Shown here in pieces: positions 31,488 to 41,069 of a DNA stretch of 64,000 nucleotides. The notes beneath the pieces are model-generated. The model was not told the origin of the DNA. It saw nothing but the letters and a program-made list of their open reading frames with translations, and searched no databases. Numbering within the stretch: the first letter of the stretch is position 1; each line of letters begins with the position of its first letter. Source of the DNA: Nannochloris sp. 'desiccata' (Eukaryota > Chlorophyta > Trebouxiophyceae > Chlorellales > Chlorellaceae). A program made the translations under genes and the position numbers. The DNA is taken from NCBI GenBank assembly GCA_019044685.2, contig JAGTXX020000014.1:248001-312000 (forward strand). Reading direction: 5' to 3'.

Positions 31488-34445
31488 ATGCAGCCCCCAA
31501 CACAAGAGTCACTCAGCAGTTGGTTGGGTTCAAAATCAAAACATTCATCGTTTTTCGATAGCCCAGGCGCCATGGAACATGCGAATTACCAACTGTTGCC
31601 CCTTACACCAACGACTGGGACACCTGTCCAAATCGGAAGGACTCCCGGCTCTGCCAACGGAACGATGCATCAGGGCAGTTTAAATAGAATTTTGGGGACG
31701 GCAAAGAAGAAACGCGATCAGGCTACTGAAGCTTTAAATAGTGTTACCAAAGCGTTGCAACCTCGAGACAATGGCACTCCATTTGTTCGCGTCTCCCCCG
31801 GACACTTTTTACTTCCAACCACCACCACAGTGTTGAAAAGCACCGCTCCTTCTCATTCAAAAACAAATATCAACCAGCGGCTGGCTTTAGGATCCCCATT
31901 CTCTACAACACCCCCTAGTCATGGTAGCACACGTACTGGAGATATCGTTGAGAACCTGGCTGACACATTAAAGTCCCTTGCCGGCGGCAGCAACACCCCT
32001 TCCGCCTCCATTACAAGGAAGATCGCACCACCGTCGTACACTATGACCACCCCTCTTTCATCATCATCTCGCCTAGGTCGAATCTCTAGTGGCGCAGCAA
32101 CTGTGCCACCGGGGCGTCATGATATGCCGTCTTCAGTCAATTTTATGAATAATGCAACTACTACAACCATGACAACGACGTCAATGCCGCTGCCGACAAG
32201 TGCTGCTAGTCACAAGCTCTCAGAGCTGCAAAAACGCCATTCTGAGCTTCTTGCAGCGTGTCATGAAGCTGAATCTGCAGCGACTCGTGCTAAAAACGAG
32301 CGAAATAAAGCTCAGGAAGAGTTGAAATTTGCAACGACAAAACTGCACCAGGTCCAAACCCGTCTTCAACAACAACAGCATAATTTGGAGGAAATGGACA
32401 CAGCACAACATGCGAAGCTGGCTCAATTAGATGACACGACACGGAAATTAGCGAAACATCAAGCGGAAGCTTCTGAGAGCTTATTAAATTTGGAGTTGGC
32501 AAAGAAAGAAACTTTAGACATGGAAATTAAAATGCATTCGCTTAAAGAGGAGTGGAGTGTAGTGCAATCACAAGCCCTTGCCATTCAAACAGATACAGCT
32601 GCAGTAAAGAAATTGTCCTTAGTTCGTGAAGAGCTGCAGGAACAGATTGATAAAGCCACTGCCTGTCTGGAGTCGTTACTGAGAAGGCAAAGCCATGCTG
32701 AGAGTGCTGCGGTCCAAGCAGAGAATCGCTTTATTGCCGCCTCTACGACTCTGCAAGAGCTTGAAACTTTAGTTCAATTAAAAAATGAAGAACTTGTTTC
32801 TACAGAAGCGTTGGCTGCTGAAGCAGAGGCGTTGCTGGAAGAGAAAGAAGCTCGAGCTACAGAGACGCAGCTAGAGTGGGAAGCGGCAGAAGAAAAGCTA
32901 GGAGTGGTTGATTCAGGTCTTGTAGAGATTACAGCTAGGTTAGAAGCTAAAAGGCACTTAGTTTCTGAAACTGAGCAACGCTGTGAAGTTTTAGAGCGAG
33001 AAATGCGGTGTGCTGAAGAGTATACTAAAATTGCAAAGACGGCAGCAGAAAAAGCTGAACAGGAGCTGTCTAGAATTCTTGTTTCGGTCGATGCAGCACG
33101 CGCTGATGAAAGTTTAGCCCTAGAAGAAGCGACAAAAGCTGAAGCACGTGCTGAGTTAGCTTGTGAACTTGCTGATGCTGAGGAACAGCGCGCTGAAGAA
33201 GCTGCTGCAGTAGTTGCTGATTTGGAAAATCGCTGGCAAAAAGTAGAAGCTGCGGAAGAGCGATTAGTGGAACTTCAAGCTGCAATTGGTGAATCTGAAA
33301 GTTTACTAATAATTCAAAAACAGCTTTTATTTGCGCTTGATGAACGAGATGCTCTTTTGGATGAGCTGAAAAACGCGCAAGAGTACGGTGCTGTTGCAGC
33401 AGCAGAAGCGCAGCACGCACAGCAGCTCGGTGAAGATGTGGAAGCCAAAATGCAATCTGCTCTAGCGCAATCTGAAGCTCTTATTTTAGAACTTGAAGTG
33501 AAATTAGAAGCGAGCAGGCTTGCAGAAGCTGAGGAACGAGAAGCAAGAATTGAAGCACAGACGCTCGCTGAGAATTCTTTGACCGAGATAGAAAGACTTA
33601 CTCACTCTCATTTCAGTATTAACGAAGCCAAATTACTTGAAGCTGAGTTAAATGAAACTCGTGAACAGCTCACCCGTGCTGCAAACGCTGCAGACAGGGC
33701 CGCGCAAAGAGCTACTTTCGCAGAAAAACAAGTCGACTGTGCAGACAATCAACTTACACTCGCTATTGTAGAGCGAGATGCTGCGTTAGATAAGGCAGAA
33801 GCGCTCTGCAATGCACGAGATATTGCTGTAGCTGAGATTGCGGAGTTGAAGAAAGATGCAGCGCACCGGGGAGCAGCTTTTAAAGAGATGACCCATCATC
33901 AGAATCAATTAGAAAGTGTTTTGAGAACTTTAAAACAAGAGCGTGGAGAAGCACAGGCTTTAGCCGAAGCATTGAATTTACAAGTAGAAGCACTGCAAGA
34001 TCGTTTGAGAGCTGAGACTGGACGTAGAATGATGCTGGAGCAGGTGGTGGCAAGTAGCAGCTCTGGTGGTAGAGGCAATAATGGAGCTGATGGCGCTTCT
34101 ATTACTACAAAGGGTTCTGAATATACCACTACAGCTGCTCCAGAAGTAGATAGATTAGTCGCACAGAACTCAACATTAAAATCAACTGCAACACGTCTTT
34201 CAAAAGCACTAGCTGTGGCATTGCGACGACCGCGCAGTGGTAACGGTCCTGGTAACGAGAACGACACCATCGAGAATGAAGATTGCATCTCTGCTTTTCA
34301 GTCTCCTCAAAAGAGCCGCCGACAGCAGCAGAGTTCATGGAATAGTAGTCGTTCTCACTCTGCATCGCTTTATTATGGTCCTGATTTGAGTGCTGTCCTG
34401 GAGCAGCTCGAGGCAGTGGAAAATTTGCTTTCTTCCCCGCGGTAA
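31488..34445 (+). CDS. Large alanine/glutamate-rich coiled-coil protein
   Basis: Single exon. I start at the first ATG of the frame (31488, MQPPTQESLSSWLG), giving 985 residues; the frame is open a little further upstream without an ATG. Residues 1 to ~235 are Ser/Thr/Pro-rich and disordered. Residues ~240 to ~845 are one long heptad-rich coiled coil dominated by Ala, Glu, Leu (for example AEAEALLEEKEARATETQLEWE, EATKAEARAELACELADAEEQ). A Gly/Ser/Thr segment and a short helix (LSAVLEQLEAVENLL) close the protein. No motor, kinase or membrane motif. A cytoskeletal, basal-body or nuclear scaffold role is inferred only from the coil. The last ~100 coding bases and the 3' flank are duplicated at 37.8 kb on the far side of a mobile-element scar. 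Confidence 0.8.
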   Translation: MQPPTQESLSSWLGSKSKHSSFFDSPGAMEHANYQLLPLTPTTGTPVQIGRTPGSANGTMHQGSLNRILGTAKKKRDQATEALNSVTKALQPRDNGTPFVRVSPGHFLLPTTTTVLKSTAPSHSKTNINQRLALGSPFSTTPPSHGSTRTGDIVENLADTLKSLAGGSNTPSASITRKIAPPSYTMTTPLSSSSRLGRISSGAATVPPGRHDMPSSVNFMNNATTTTMTTTSMPLPTSAASHKLSELQKRHSELLAACHEAESAATRAKNERNKAQEELKFATTKLHQVQTRLQQQQHNLEEMDTAQHAKLAQLDDTTRKLAKHQAEASESLLNLELAKKETLDMEIKMHSLKEEWSVVQSQALAIQTDTAAVKKLSLVREELQEQIDKATACLESLLRRQSHAESAAVQAENRFIAASTTLQELETLVQLKNEELVSTEALAAEAEALLEEKEARATETQLEWEAAEEKLGVVDSGLVEITARLEAKRHLVSETEQRCEVLEREMRCAEEYTKIAKTAAEKAEQELSRILVSVDAARADESLALEEATKAEARAELACELADAEEQRAEEAAAVVADLENRWQKVEAAEERLVELQAAIGESESLLIIQKQLLFALDERDALLDELKNAQEYGAVAAAEAQHAQQLGEDVEAKMQSALAQSEALILELEVKLEASRLAEAEEREARIEAQTLAENSLTEIERLTHSHFSINEAKLLEAELNETREQLTRAANAADRAAQRATFAEKQVDCADNQLTLAIVERDAALDKAEALCNARDIAVAEIAELKKDAAHRGAAFKEMTHHQNQLESVLRTLKQERGEAQALAEALNLQVEALQDRLRAETGRRMMLEQVVASSSSGGRGNNGADGASITTKGSEYTTTAAPEVDRLVAQNSTLKSTATRLSKALAVALRRPRSGNGPGNENDTIENEDCISAFQSPQKSRRQQQSSWNSSRSHSASLYYGPDLSAVLEQLEAVENLLSSPR

Positions 34446-34520
34446 ACTTAATAAACAGTCAACAGGGGGTAATCTGCCCTAGGTCTACTATATTGTACTT
34501 TTCTCTATCTTTTCATTAAA
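34346..34520 (+). repeat. Direct repeat, left copy (3' end of the coiled-coil gene)
   Basis: From TAGTCGTTCTCACTCTGCAT through the stop codon and the CAACAGGGGGTAATCTGCCC 3' flank to about 34520. It recurs at 37819-37996 with a handful of single-base differences. This copy is the one joined to the intact gene. A shared CAGCAGCAG just upstream suggests the duplication began slightly earlier and the right copy lost about 13 bases. Confidence 0.9.
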
Positions 34521-34531
34521 TGTTTTTAATA

Positions 34532-34930
34532 CGACACCTCACTCCTACAGAACCAGAAAATACCACAACCAAACAAGAGCTTAGCATGCAAACTCAGAAT
34601 GAGGAACCTCTACACAACACGCCTTACATCGCAGCTGAATCTAGCCAGCAGCGCAGCAGAGGAGGAACAACATCAACGATGCACAGTTTGCACCAGCAAC
34701 AAAAGAGAAACCCAAGGTCACATAATGGGAGGCTGCTCACACACACTAATGGGCAAAATCAAGATCAAAAGACACGGCAAAGCTGCAGGATTAATCCTAC
34801 ACACCGTCAAAGATAGCAAAAAAATAAACATAGCAATATTTGCCGACGCTGAGACGGTGGAAAAATCACTAGACAAAATCTCAAGGAACCTTCTACCCAG
34901 AAAAATGTCTGCAGAAGCCCTAAAACACCA
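34532..34930 (+). repeat. Outer inverted repeat, left arm
   Basis: About 399 bases from CGACACCTC to TAAAACACCA, near-identical to the reverse complement of 36762-37160; the sequences diverge sharply at both ends. The arms carry the same LINE tail segment. Confidence 0.88.
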
Positions 34931-35090
34931 GATGATATCAAAACCAAATATAATCATATCCCCAGAACTAACGCCAACGGAAGTCTCCAGAGAAAAAGAA
35001 AGCAATCTTTTTAGAAATCAGCTACACTGGCGACGGCTTCACCGCTGCCACCTTCGGAAAAAAAAATAGACCAGCACGCTGCCCACGCTG
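34532..35090 (+). pseudogene. LINE (non-LTR) reverse-transcriptase C-terminal relic, left copy
   Basis: The frame entered at RNLYTTRLTSQLN contains CTVCTSNKRETQGHIMGGCSH, the CCHC-type zinc-knuckle found after the reverse-transcriptase domain of many LINE ORF2 proteins (CxxC, ET, HxxxxC). Then IKRHGKAAGLILHTV, and RNLLPRKMS with SKPNIIISPE, all in the usual order for the LINE tail. A shift to another frame is needed to read on into the expected LEISYTGDGF block near 35015. There is no catalytic domain here, so this is a 3' fragment, as made by incomplete reverse transcription. The first ~400 bases form the left arm of the outer inverted repeat. Confidence 0.75.
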
Positions 35091-35370
35091 AATTTTTAAG
35101 AATAAAAGGTGGAGAATAGCCGTTACTCCAATCATATTGACCTATTCAGGGTGCATCACCAACACCTCAAGAACGACGTTAACAAAACTAGGCAATGAGA
35201 ACGGGCCAATAAAAAAACTAATTTCAAAACAACAAATGCACACGTGCAACACTAATTGCACAACGATTAAAACGTTTAGATATCTTAAATGGGAGCAACA
35301 TGCACAGCCAGGAAGATCCGGTGTTGGGTAAATAATTAAAATAGGTTAGCTGGTTTATGACAAATTTTTA

Positions 35371-35646
35371 GCAAAATTTTCAGATGGCGCAAGCCAACCA
35401 GTTTCAGCTCTTTAGTCACCTCTCACTGGGGTCCTTTGTTTTTGTTTTTACATTAATTTGTCGTTGTCAAATATTAAAACCATAAGACACCTTCGTAAAA
35501 ATCCCCCCTGCTGACCCCCCGCCGACTGTTTGGCTAAATATTGCGATGCAAACATCTCTGGAAATGCTGGCAGGAAAAGGTTTTACTATCTCGAGGCCTA
35601 GGGCTGTTCCAAGCCGAACTTCACCTCCCCAGCTTGGACAGAAGGT
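35371..35646 (+). repeat. Inner inverted repeat, left arm
   Basis: Matches the reverse complement of 35912-36181. Conserved landmarks: AACCAGTTTCAGCTCTTTAG, TGTCGTTGTCAAATATTAAA, GACTGTTTGGCTAAATATTG, CTCGAGGCCTAGGGCTGTTC and CAGCTTGGACAGAAGGT at the inner end. A short middle stretch near 35426-35458 differs between arms (the right arm has a run of A there). Total arm about 270 bases. Confidence 0.88.
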
Positions 35647-35826
35647 CCGCTTAGCTGGTGTTCTGCGATCTCATCTTCATGTCAAGGCCTCGGCTGCAGG
35701 ATCATCATTGCTGTAAAAGACCAGATTTTTAACAGAAAGGAAGAGCTTGCCGCTCTCAACCTAAGATTTGCTAAGAATCCGAAAGATATGCTTATTCTGT
35801 TAGGGCCCGCGAATTGCGGCAAATCG
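35546..35826 (+). pseudogene. Captured host gene fragment: transit-like start plus Walker A exon
   Basis: An ATG at 35546 opens MQTSLEMLAGKGFTISRPRA and continues rich in Arg/Ser to VLRSHLHVKASAAG, like a plastid or mitochondrial transit peptide. The next part is in a frame displaced by one base: IIIAVKDQIFNRKEELAAL then DMLILLGPANCGKS, a Walker A (P-loop) motif, ending at a consensus splice donor (TCG/GTAAGT). This looks like the start of a P-loop ATPase gene with its first intron boundary, carried inside the element and now out of frame. The first ~100 bases are part of the inverted repeat arms, so the start is present twice, in opposite directions. The Walker A exon is present once, in the centre of the foldback. 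Confidence 0.6.
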
Positions 35827-35911
35827 GTAAGTTTCTAAGAGCCCTCTTGATCATGTGTTGCCGAACTAATCTTGTGCTTGTTTATTTCTAACTCCTGTCC
35901 ACCTTCTGTCC

Positions 35912-36181
35912 ACCTTCTGTCCAAGCTGGGGAGGTAATGTTCGGCTTGGAACAGCCCTAGGCCTCGAGATAGTAAAACCTTTTCCTGCCAGCATTTCCAG
36001 AGATGTTTGCATCGCAATATTTAGCCAAACAGTCGGCGGGGGATCAGCAGGGGGGATCTCTACGAAGGTGTCTTATGGTTTTAATATTTGACAACGACAG
36101 ATTATTTAAAAAAAAAAAAAAAAAGAGCTCGTTGTTTAGAGGCGACTAAAGAGCTGAAACTGGTTGGCCATCTGAACATTT
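35912..36181 (-). repeat. Inner inverted repeat, right arm
   Basis: Reverse complement of 35371-35646 (see left arm), with an inserted run of 16 or more A near 36107-36124 and small differences. The 11-base unit CCACCTTCTGT is tandemly repeated at its inner end (35899-35920), the expected look of a slippage or repair junction at a hairpin. Confidence 0.85.
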
Positions 36182-36182
36182 T

Positions 36183-36653
36183 GACCCTGGGGGTCCCTCC
36201 GGCTTGCCGTTTTGGATAGATAGGCAGCATTGCAGAGCGGGGCGATGTATTTGTACACGGTGGGCACGCAGAGCAGGGGAGCAAGCGGACCACGATGCAG
36301 GAAGGCGGCGCAGATGTCATCTTCATTTGACTTGTAGTTAATAATTGTTTGTGATCAATCGAAAACTCAGGGCAGAGAACAGAACAGGGGTTTGCGGTCG
36401 CTGAAGTACCTTTCGCTGGTAAAGGCAAGGGTGTCTGTGGCCGTGGTCTTAGGTCCTAGACGTGATCGTTGCTACCACCAGAATCGTGCGACGGCCCGAC
36501 CTCCGTCCTCAGCAGGGACCGCATGAATTCTTGCAGAGAGTGTAGCTTTTGTCCTATCATTCACGCTGTGGTCTCCCATGACCCCTATATCTTTGTGTTT
36601 TTTGCATTGTGCTTTTTCTAGAACATGGCCAAGAGCGCTGCAAACGTCCATGA
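36183..36653 (-). repeat. Dispersed repeat, longer copy
   Basis: Shares its two ends with 29784-29959, with about 300 extra bases in the middle. On the minus strand it has two partial frames, one with DVCSALGHVLEKAQ and KDIGVMGDHSVN, the other with SAMLPIYPKRQAGG. The MGD motif recalls endonuclease or nucleotide-binding strands, but I cannot assign a family. No intact gene. Confidence 0.75.
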
Positions 36654-36706
36654 GGAGCCTTGCAACAGCAGACGAGGGCGATCGTACAGAATCCATGCAT
36701 TCCTTA

Positions 36707-37300
36707 TTACATCGTAGTGATCTTTGCTGCGTGCATATAACGATTGTTAATTAGGCTGAACTGGTGTTTTAGGGCTTCTGCAGACCTTTTTCTGGGTAGA
36801 AGGTTCCTTGAGATTTTATCTAGTGATTTTTCCACCGTCTCGGCGTCGGCAAATATTGCTACGTTTATTTTTTTGCTATCTTTGACGGTGTGTAGGATTA
36901 ATCCTGCAGCCTTGCCGTGTCTTTTGATCTTGATTTTGTGCATTAGTGTGTGTGAGAAGCCTCCCATTATGTGGCTTTGGGTTTCTCTTTTGTTGCTGGT
37001 GCAAACTGTGCATCGTTGATGTTGTTCCTCCTCTGCTGCGCTGCTGGCTTGATTCAGCTGCGATGTAAGGCGTGTTGTGTAGAGGTTCCTCATTCTGAGT
37101 TTGCATGCTAAGCTCTTGTTTGGTTGTGGTATTTTCTGGTTCTGTAGGATTGAGGTGTCGAGGCTTGTGTTGAAGTCTCGTTGTAGATTTCCGATATCTT
37201 GGAGCAGATCGTTTATCTTTTTTGACTTGTTGGTTAGTGTTTGGTATTCTCTGGCCGTGATGCTTGTTGATTTCTTGATTTCGTCTGCGGTAGAAGCCTC
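36707..37300 (-). pseudogene. LINE reverse-transcriptase C-terminal relic, inverted right copy
   Basis: Minus-strand frame with RMRNLYTTRLTSQLNQASS, then CTVCTSNKRETQSHIMGGFSH, in which the last zinc-knuckle cysteine is replaced by Phe, and IKRHGKAAGLILHTV. It extends further 5' than the left copy: REYQTLTNKSKKINDLLQD and FNTSLDTSILQNQKIPQPN can be read in frame up to about 37300, where a stop and a frame change occur. The lost cysteine and the frame break show it is inactive. Bases 36762-37160 form the right arm of the outer inverted repeat. Confidence 0.75.
36762..37160 (-). repeat. Outer inverted repeat, right arm
   Basis: Reverse complement of 34532-34930, about 399 bases, with few differences. 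The spacing between the arms is about 1.8 kb. Confidence 0.88.
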
Positions 37301-37818
37301 TTTTCATCTAGGGGGTTGGGCAGTTTTGTCCTGTAATTTGACCCAGGTTGGTTTTGTGTTAGGGCTGTCGTCTGGTTGGTTTGAGGTACTTTCTTCCATA
37401 TAGATACTTTCAATTCTTTCTCTGGATTTGTTGCTGCTGTGTCTGCAATTTGTCTTGCTGAATCAAAGTAACTTTTATTTTGAAGCACTGTAGCATTCTC
37501 CCTGAGCAGCATGGAGCCTGCAGCAACAACCGCTGAATCCCAGCCCGGGGTCTTGCCCACAGCAACAGAATCCCAGTCAGAGCCCTTTGTTTCAGCTGTA
37601 GAACCTTCTCAAGCCCAGACTGCTTCTAATGGACCCGCGGGTAGGTTTAAATTCTCTTTTATCGATGTTTTTCTGCTACTTTTTTAGCTGACCTTGTTGC
37701 AGGGACGGCAAACCTGGCAGGGGTGATAAAACCCCTGCATCCTTCGCGGACTACGCCGTTATCGAGCCTGTAAGAGGACGCCCTGCGAAGTAGCGTGTTG
37801 CAGAGGTCCAGCAGCAGT

Positions 37819-37996
37819 TAGTCGTTCTCACTCTGCATCGCTTTTTTATGGTCTTGATTTGAGTGCTGTCCTGGAGCAGCTCGAGGCAGTGGAAAATTTG
37901 CTTTCTTCCCCGCGGTAAACTTAATAAACAGTCAACAGGGGGTAATCTGCCCTAGATCTACTATGTTGTAATTTTCTCTATCTTTTTCATTAACTT
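37819..37996 (+). pseudogene. Duplicated 3' end of the coiled-coil gene (right copy)
   Basis: Repeats the last ~33 codons and the stop (37916-37918) of the coiled-coil gene plus ~78 bases of 3' flank, on the far side of the insertion. The coding part is still open, with substitutions (Y to F and P to L near its start). It has no upstream exon and so is a gene fragment. It may supply an alternative native 3' flank: which of the two copies is original cannot be told from one haplotype. Confidence 0.85.
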
Positions 37997-38156
37997 ACTT
38001 AAATGTATTCAATATAGCATGCTAATGCAGTATAATGCAACAATAGAAGTTTATTTATTTAGCTATAGGCACATGCAAAACTACTTGCTATTCAAAATGT
38101 CAATGTTCTCCTCGTAACATCTCGTGTAGACTCGAGCACACACATTATTGAAGTCT

Positions 38157-40101
38157 TCACCCTTTCACCACTGCCAATGGCACCAATCGAGCTACTCTTT
38201 TCGAAATCCCTGCAATTTCACAAGTATCAGCAACAGCATCTACATCTTTGTACGATGCAGGCGCTTCTTCAGATATTAGATGCTTCGAAGCGACTTTCAC
38301 GACAACTCCTTGAGCATGCAGCGCATCCATTATATTTCCAGACTCTAAAGTTTTTAAAGCTTTACTTCTAGATAAAGCTCGACCTGCTCCATGGCAGGTA
38401 CTTCCAAAACTCTCCTGCATGGCAACTTCAGTACCCACTAAAACATAGCTTGCAGTGCCCATGCTACCCCCAATAAGAACTGGCTGCCCTATGCTTTCAT
38501 ATTTTTCTGAAACATCTGGATGGTGTGCAGGAAACGCTCTTGTCGCGCCTTTTCTATGGACTAAAACTGGAATTTTCTTTCTCCCGTCGATTTCATGCTC
38601 TTCAAATTTAGCTACATTATGGCTGACGTCATAAATCATGTGCATATCGAGATCTGTGCGTGCATCTTTATGAAAAGTCCGCTCAAAGGCAAGGCGAACT
38701 TGGTGTGCAATAACACTTCTATTCACAAACGCGAAATTTGCAGCTGCACCCATGGCAAGCAAATAATCCTGACCTTCTGGAGAGTGGATTGGAACATACG
38801 CAAGCTGTCTATCGACTAATTTTATTTTATGTTTTGCTCTATATTCATCGCAAATAGCAAGCGCATCTGTCGCGATTTGGTGGCCGAGACCCCTGCTGCC
38901 TGTATGTATCATGACCAGTACCTGTATGAAAAAAAACCAAAAAAGAATGTGTGGTTTTTCCTTATTCTTCTTTTCCCTTGGTATATATTTGCCCGTTTTG
39001 CTTTGTTCTTTTCCTCTCCTGATTGATGTAAACCCCTATTTTAAATAAAAACAGTACCTGCCCTTTTCTTGTAATTCCCATTGAATTCGCTGCTTCAGCA
39101 TCATATATCGTATCAACAGCTTGAACCTCAACATAATGGTTGCCAGACCCTAAAGAACCAGCTTGTGGGCAACCTCTTTTCTTTGCTCTCTCGCTCACTT
39201 TCTTAGGGTCTGCCTTTTGGAAACAGCCGAGCTCTTCACAAACGAGTCTATCTTCTGGCCATGAAATTCCTTTTTCTTCAGTGTATGCCATTCCGTAGCG
39301 CAATACCTTGTCCAACTCTGCAATTGTTAATTTTATCGCTCCAGCTTCTCCGATGCCCACCGGGATCAACTCCTCTAAAGCTTGTGCTAGATTCTCTCTA
39401 ATTCTCCCTTTTACTTGATCAGAATGTAACGATGTACGCAAAACACGAACACCACAATTGATATCAAATCCAACGCCGCCAGGAGAGACTACCCCTTTGC
39501 TACCTGGACGCGCGTCAAAGGCAGCCACATTGCCGATAGCGAAGCCATATCCAGAGTGAATATCTGGCATGCCTATGGAAGGGCCGAGGATACCAGGTAA
39601 CGTAGCAACATTACATAATTGCTGGGCTGCAGCAGTGAAAGAGCCAGGACTTCCAGTGGTGAGTTCGTCGATAACAAGACGGAGCAAGGGTGGGGAGGCA
39701 AAGAATTTTGCAGGGGCTTGTTGGCCTTTTACGTGACCAGGAGAAATTTCGTAGGCGCAGAGGCCAATGCGGTGGATGAAAGGAGCTTTTGAAGCAAGGA
39801 GGGTGGCTATTTCATCATCATCAGAGGGAGGCCCTTCTCCCTTTTCCAAGCATTTCTCTGTCGACCTCGGCAGCAACCGGGGAGCAGAAGCAGAGAGGGG
39901 AGTTTTAGGCTCCTCTAAATGAACCTCGTCCGATGATTTATTACTTGCCACATGTTTAGGTATAGCATGCTGAGACTTTTCTAATAATTGCGTCGCTTCA
40001 GACGGCTCTGGTCGACTCCCTTCTTTGTGATCTTGGATAGTGTTGGAGATTCTACGGCCCAGAACTTCAACCTGCACCCGCCTATTCTTTTGATCTGACA
40101 T
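38157..40101 (-). CDS. RTCB: RtcB-type RNA-splicing ligase
   Basis: Two exons, 40101-39058 and 38921-38157, joined in phase 0 across a 136-base intron (…ITRKGQ then VLVMIHTGSRG); 602 residues. All RtcB hallmarks are present: PGGVGFDINCGVR with the metal-binding Cys (about 206), GSLGSGNHYVEVQ, IHTGSRGLGHQ, YDVSHNVAKFEEH, GGSMGTASYVL and STCHGAGRALSR, whose His (about 525) is the residue that takes GMP. The enzyme joins 2',3'-cyclic-phosphate and 5'-hydroxyl RNA ends in tRNA splicing and, in some eukaryotes, the unfolded-protein response. It carries about 90 extra N-terminal residues of low complexity compared with the animal protein, with no clear targeting signal. The stop lies about 160 bases from the duplicated gene fragment on its 3' side. 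Confidence 0.94.
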
Positions 40102-40374
40102 CCTTGTATTGTATTTATTTATTCAATCTTGATAACTAAGGCGTTTCGCGTCTGATTGTTTGCCTAAATTAAATCAAAGGATGCCAGCGTGGCAAAGAGT
40201 CTTTGAAAGTCCGAGTCAGTTCGGTGCACCAAGGCTCACCTTGGACAGGCCCCGTATCTCTAAAGCATCTAATTAACTGAACATCACATACAAACACACC
40301 AAAATTAAATAAAGAGATTAGCCCTACCATCATTCCTTGCTATTTCTATAAATACCCAGCTTTACCAACCAAGC

Positions 40375-41069
40375 ATGCGAACAACTATTGTATTGTCGCT
40401 TGCAATTTTATGCCTTGGCGCAGGTAAGATTACAAAATATGGCCTTTGCTTTGGTAAGGTAAACCATTAAGATTCGGTTCTGCTTCGATTTGCAGCCAGT
40501 GCTCGAAATTTGAAAGAGCAAGTCAGCACCATCGCAGCTCCTTGTGATGAGAGTCGATCAGAAGTTAGCACCCTTTCTCTTTCCGAAGCCAACGCTCTCG
40601 CTGACGTATTGATTGAATCTTTAGAGACTGCAAACACTGAAGAAGTCTCCCTCCAAGGCTCGGAAGCAGCCGATATTTTGGCGACAGCTGTGGATGGCAG
40701 TGGGGGCGTTCAAGCCACCGCCATTATTTGTAAGTAGATTAAAGACTTACTTTGACTACTAGTTCTTGATCCATCACCAGCTCTATGATATCTAATATCA
40801 ATTTAAATATCAATTTTATCATTTCCTCCCTATTTTCAGTGACCCGTTTGAGCGAGTATGTGGAAGAGAATGGGTGCACCGACCCAGTCAAGGCTCAAAT
40901 TAAGAATTTGTTGGAGTCTGAGTACGAGGGCAACACCTTTGCCATGACCAGTGCTTTGCGTGCTTTGGATGTAAGAACTACCCCTGTTGCTGCTTTAGGT
41001 GCCTGTCTGCAGGAAACTACAGAGGACACTTCTGAAAGTGTCGCTATGAAGTCTGACGAAGGAAACTGA
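40375..41069 (+). CDS. Small secreted protein of unknown family
   Basis: Three exons: 40375-40423, 40496-40729 and 40840-41069, with phases 1 and 1 that match; 170 residues. Exon 1 encodes most of a signal peptide (MRTTIVLSLAILCLGAAS). The mature protein is acidic and contains four cysteines (APCDES, IIC or its neighbour at the second junction, NGCTDP and GACLQE) and repeated Leu-x-Glu helical segments (LSLSEANALADVLIESLE, LTRLSEYVEENGC). No known domain. It sits in a divergent pair with RtcB, with 273 bases between the starts. The three-exon model is supported because each ORF piece begins and ends at consensus splice sites and the phases close perfectly. Confidence 0.65.

Larger units (their letters stand above)
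34532..37818. mobile_element. Composite foldback insertion between two copies of a gene 3' end
   Basis: A 3.3-kb block of non-native sequence sits between the duplicated 3' ends of the coiled-coil gene. From left to right it holds: LINE reverse-transcriptase tail on the plus strand; unique sequence; an inner inverted repeat (35371-35646 / 35912-36181) around a 265-base centre with a captured Walker A exon; a dispersed repeat (36183-36653); the same LINE tail inverted (36762-37160 arm); and about 0.65 kb of further sequence including a short proline/alanine/threonine-type frame with a GT-AG pair (37511 onward). No intact open frame remains. I see no single classical target-site duplication; the flanking direct repeat is about 175 bases, far longer than usual. 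Nested insertions or a repair event are both possible. Confidence 0.75.

Noticed and set aside
37511..37780. Plus-strand frame MEPAATTAESQPG with an apparent intron near 37641-37702
   Set aside because: Lies inside the insertion scar, short and low complexity, and the joined frame ends after a few residues; kept only as part of the composite element.
34490..37818. Whole block as a DNA transposon with terminal inverted repeats
   Set aside because: The inverted arms carry LINE sequence, not transposon ends, and no short target-site duplication or transposase frame is visible.
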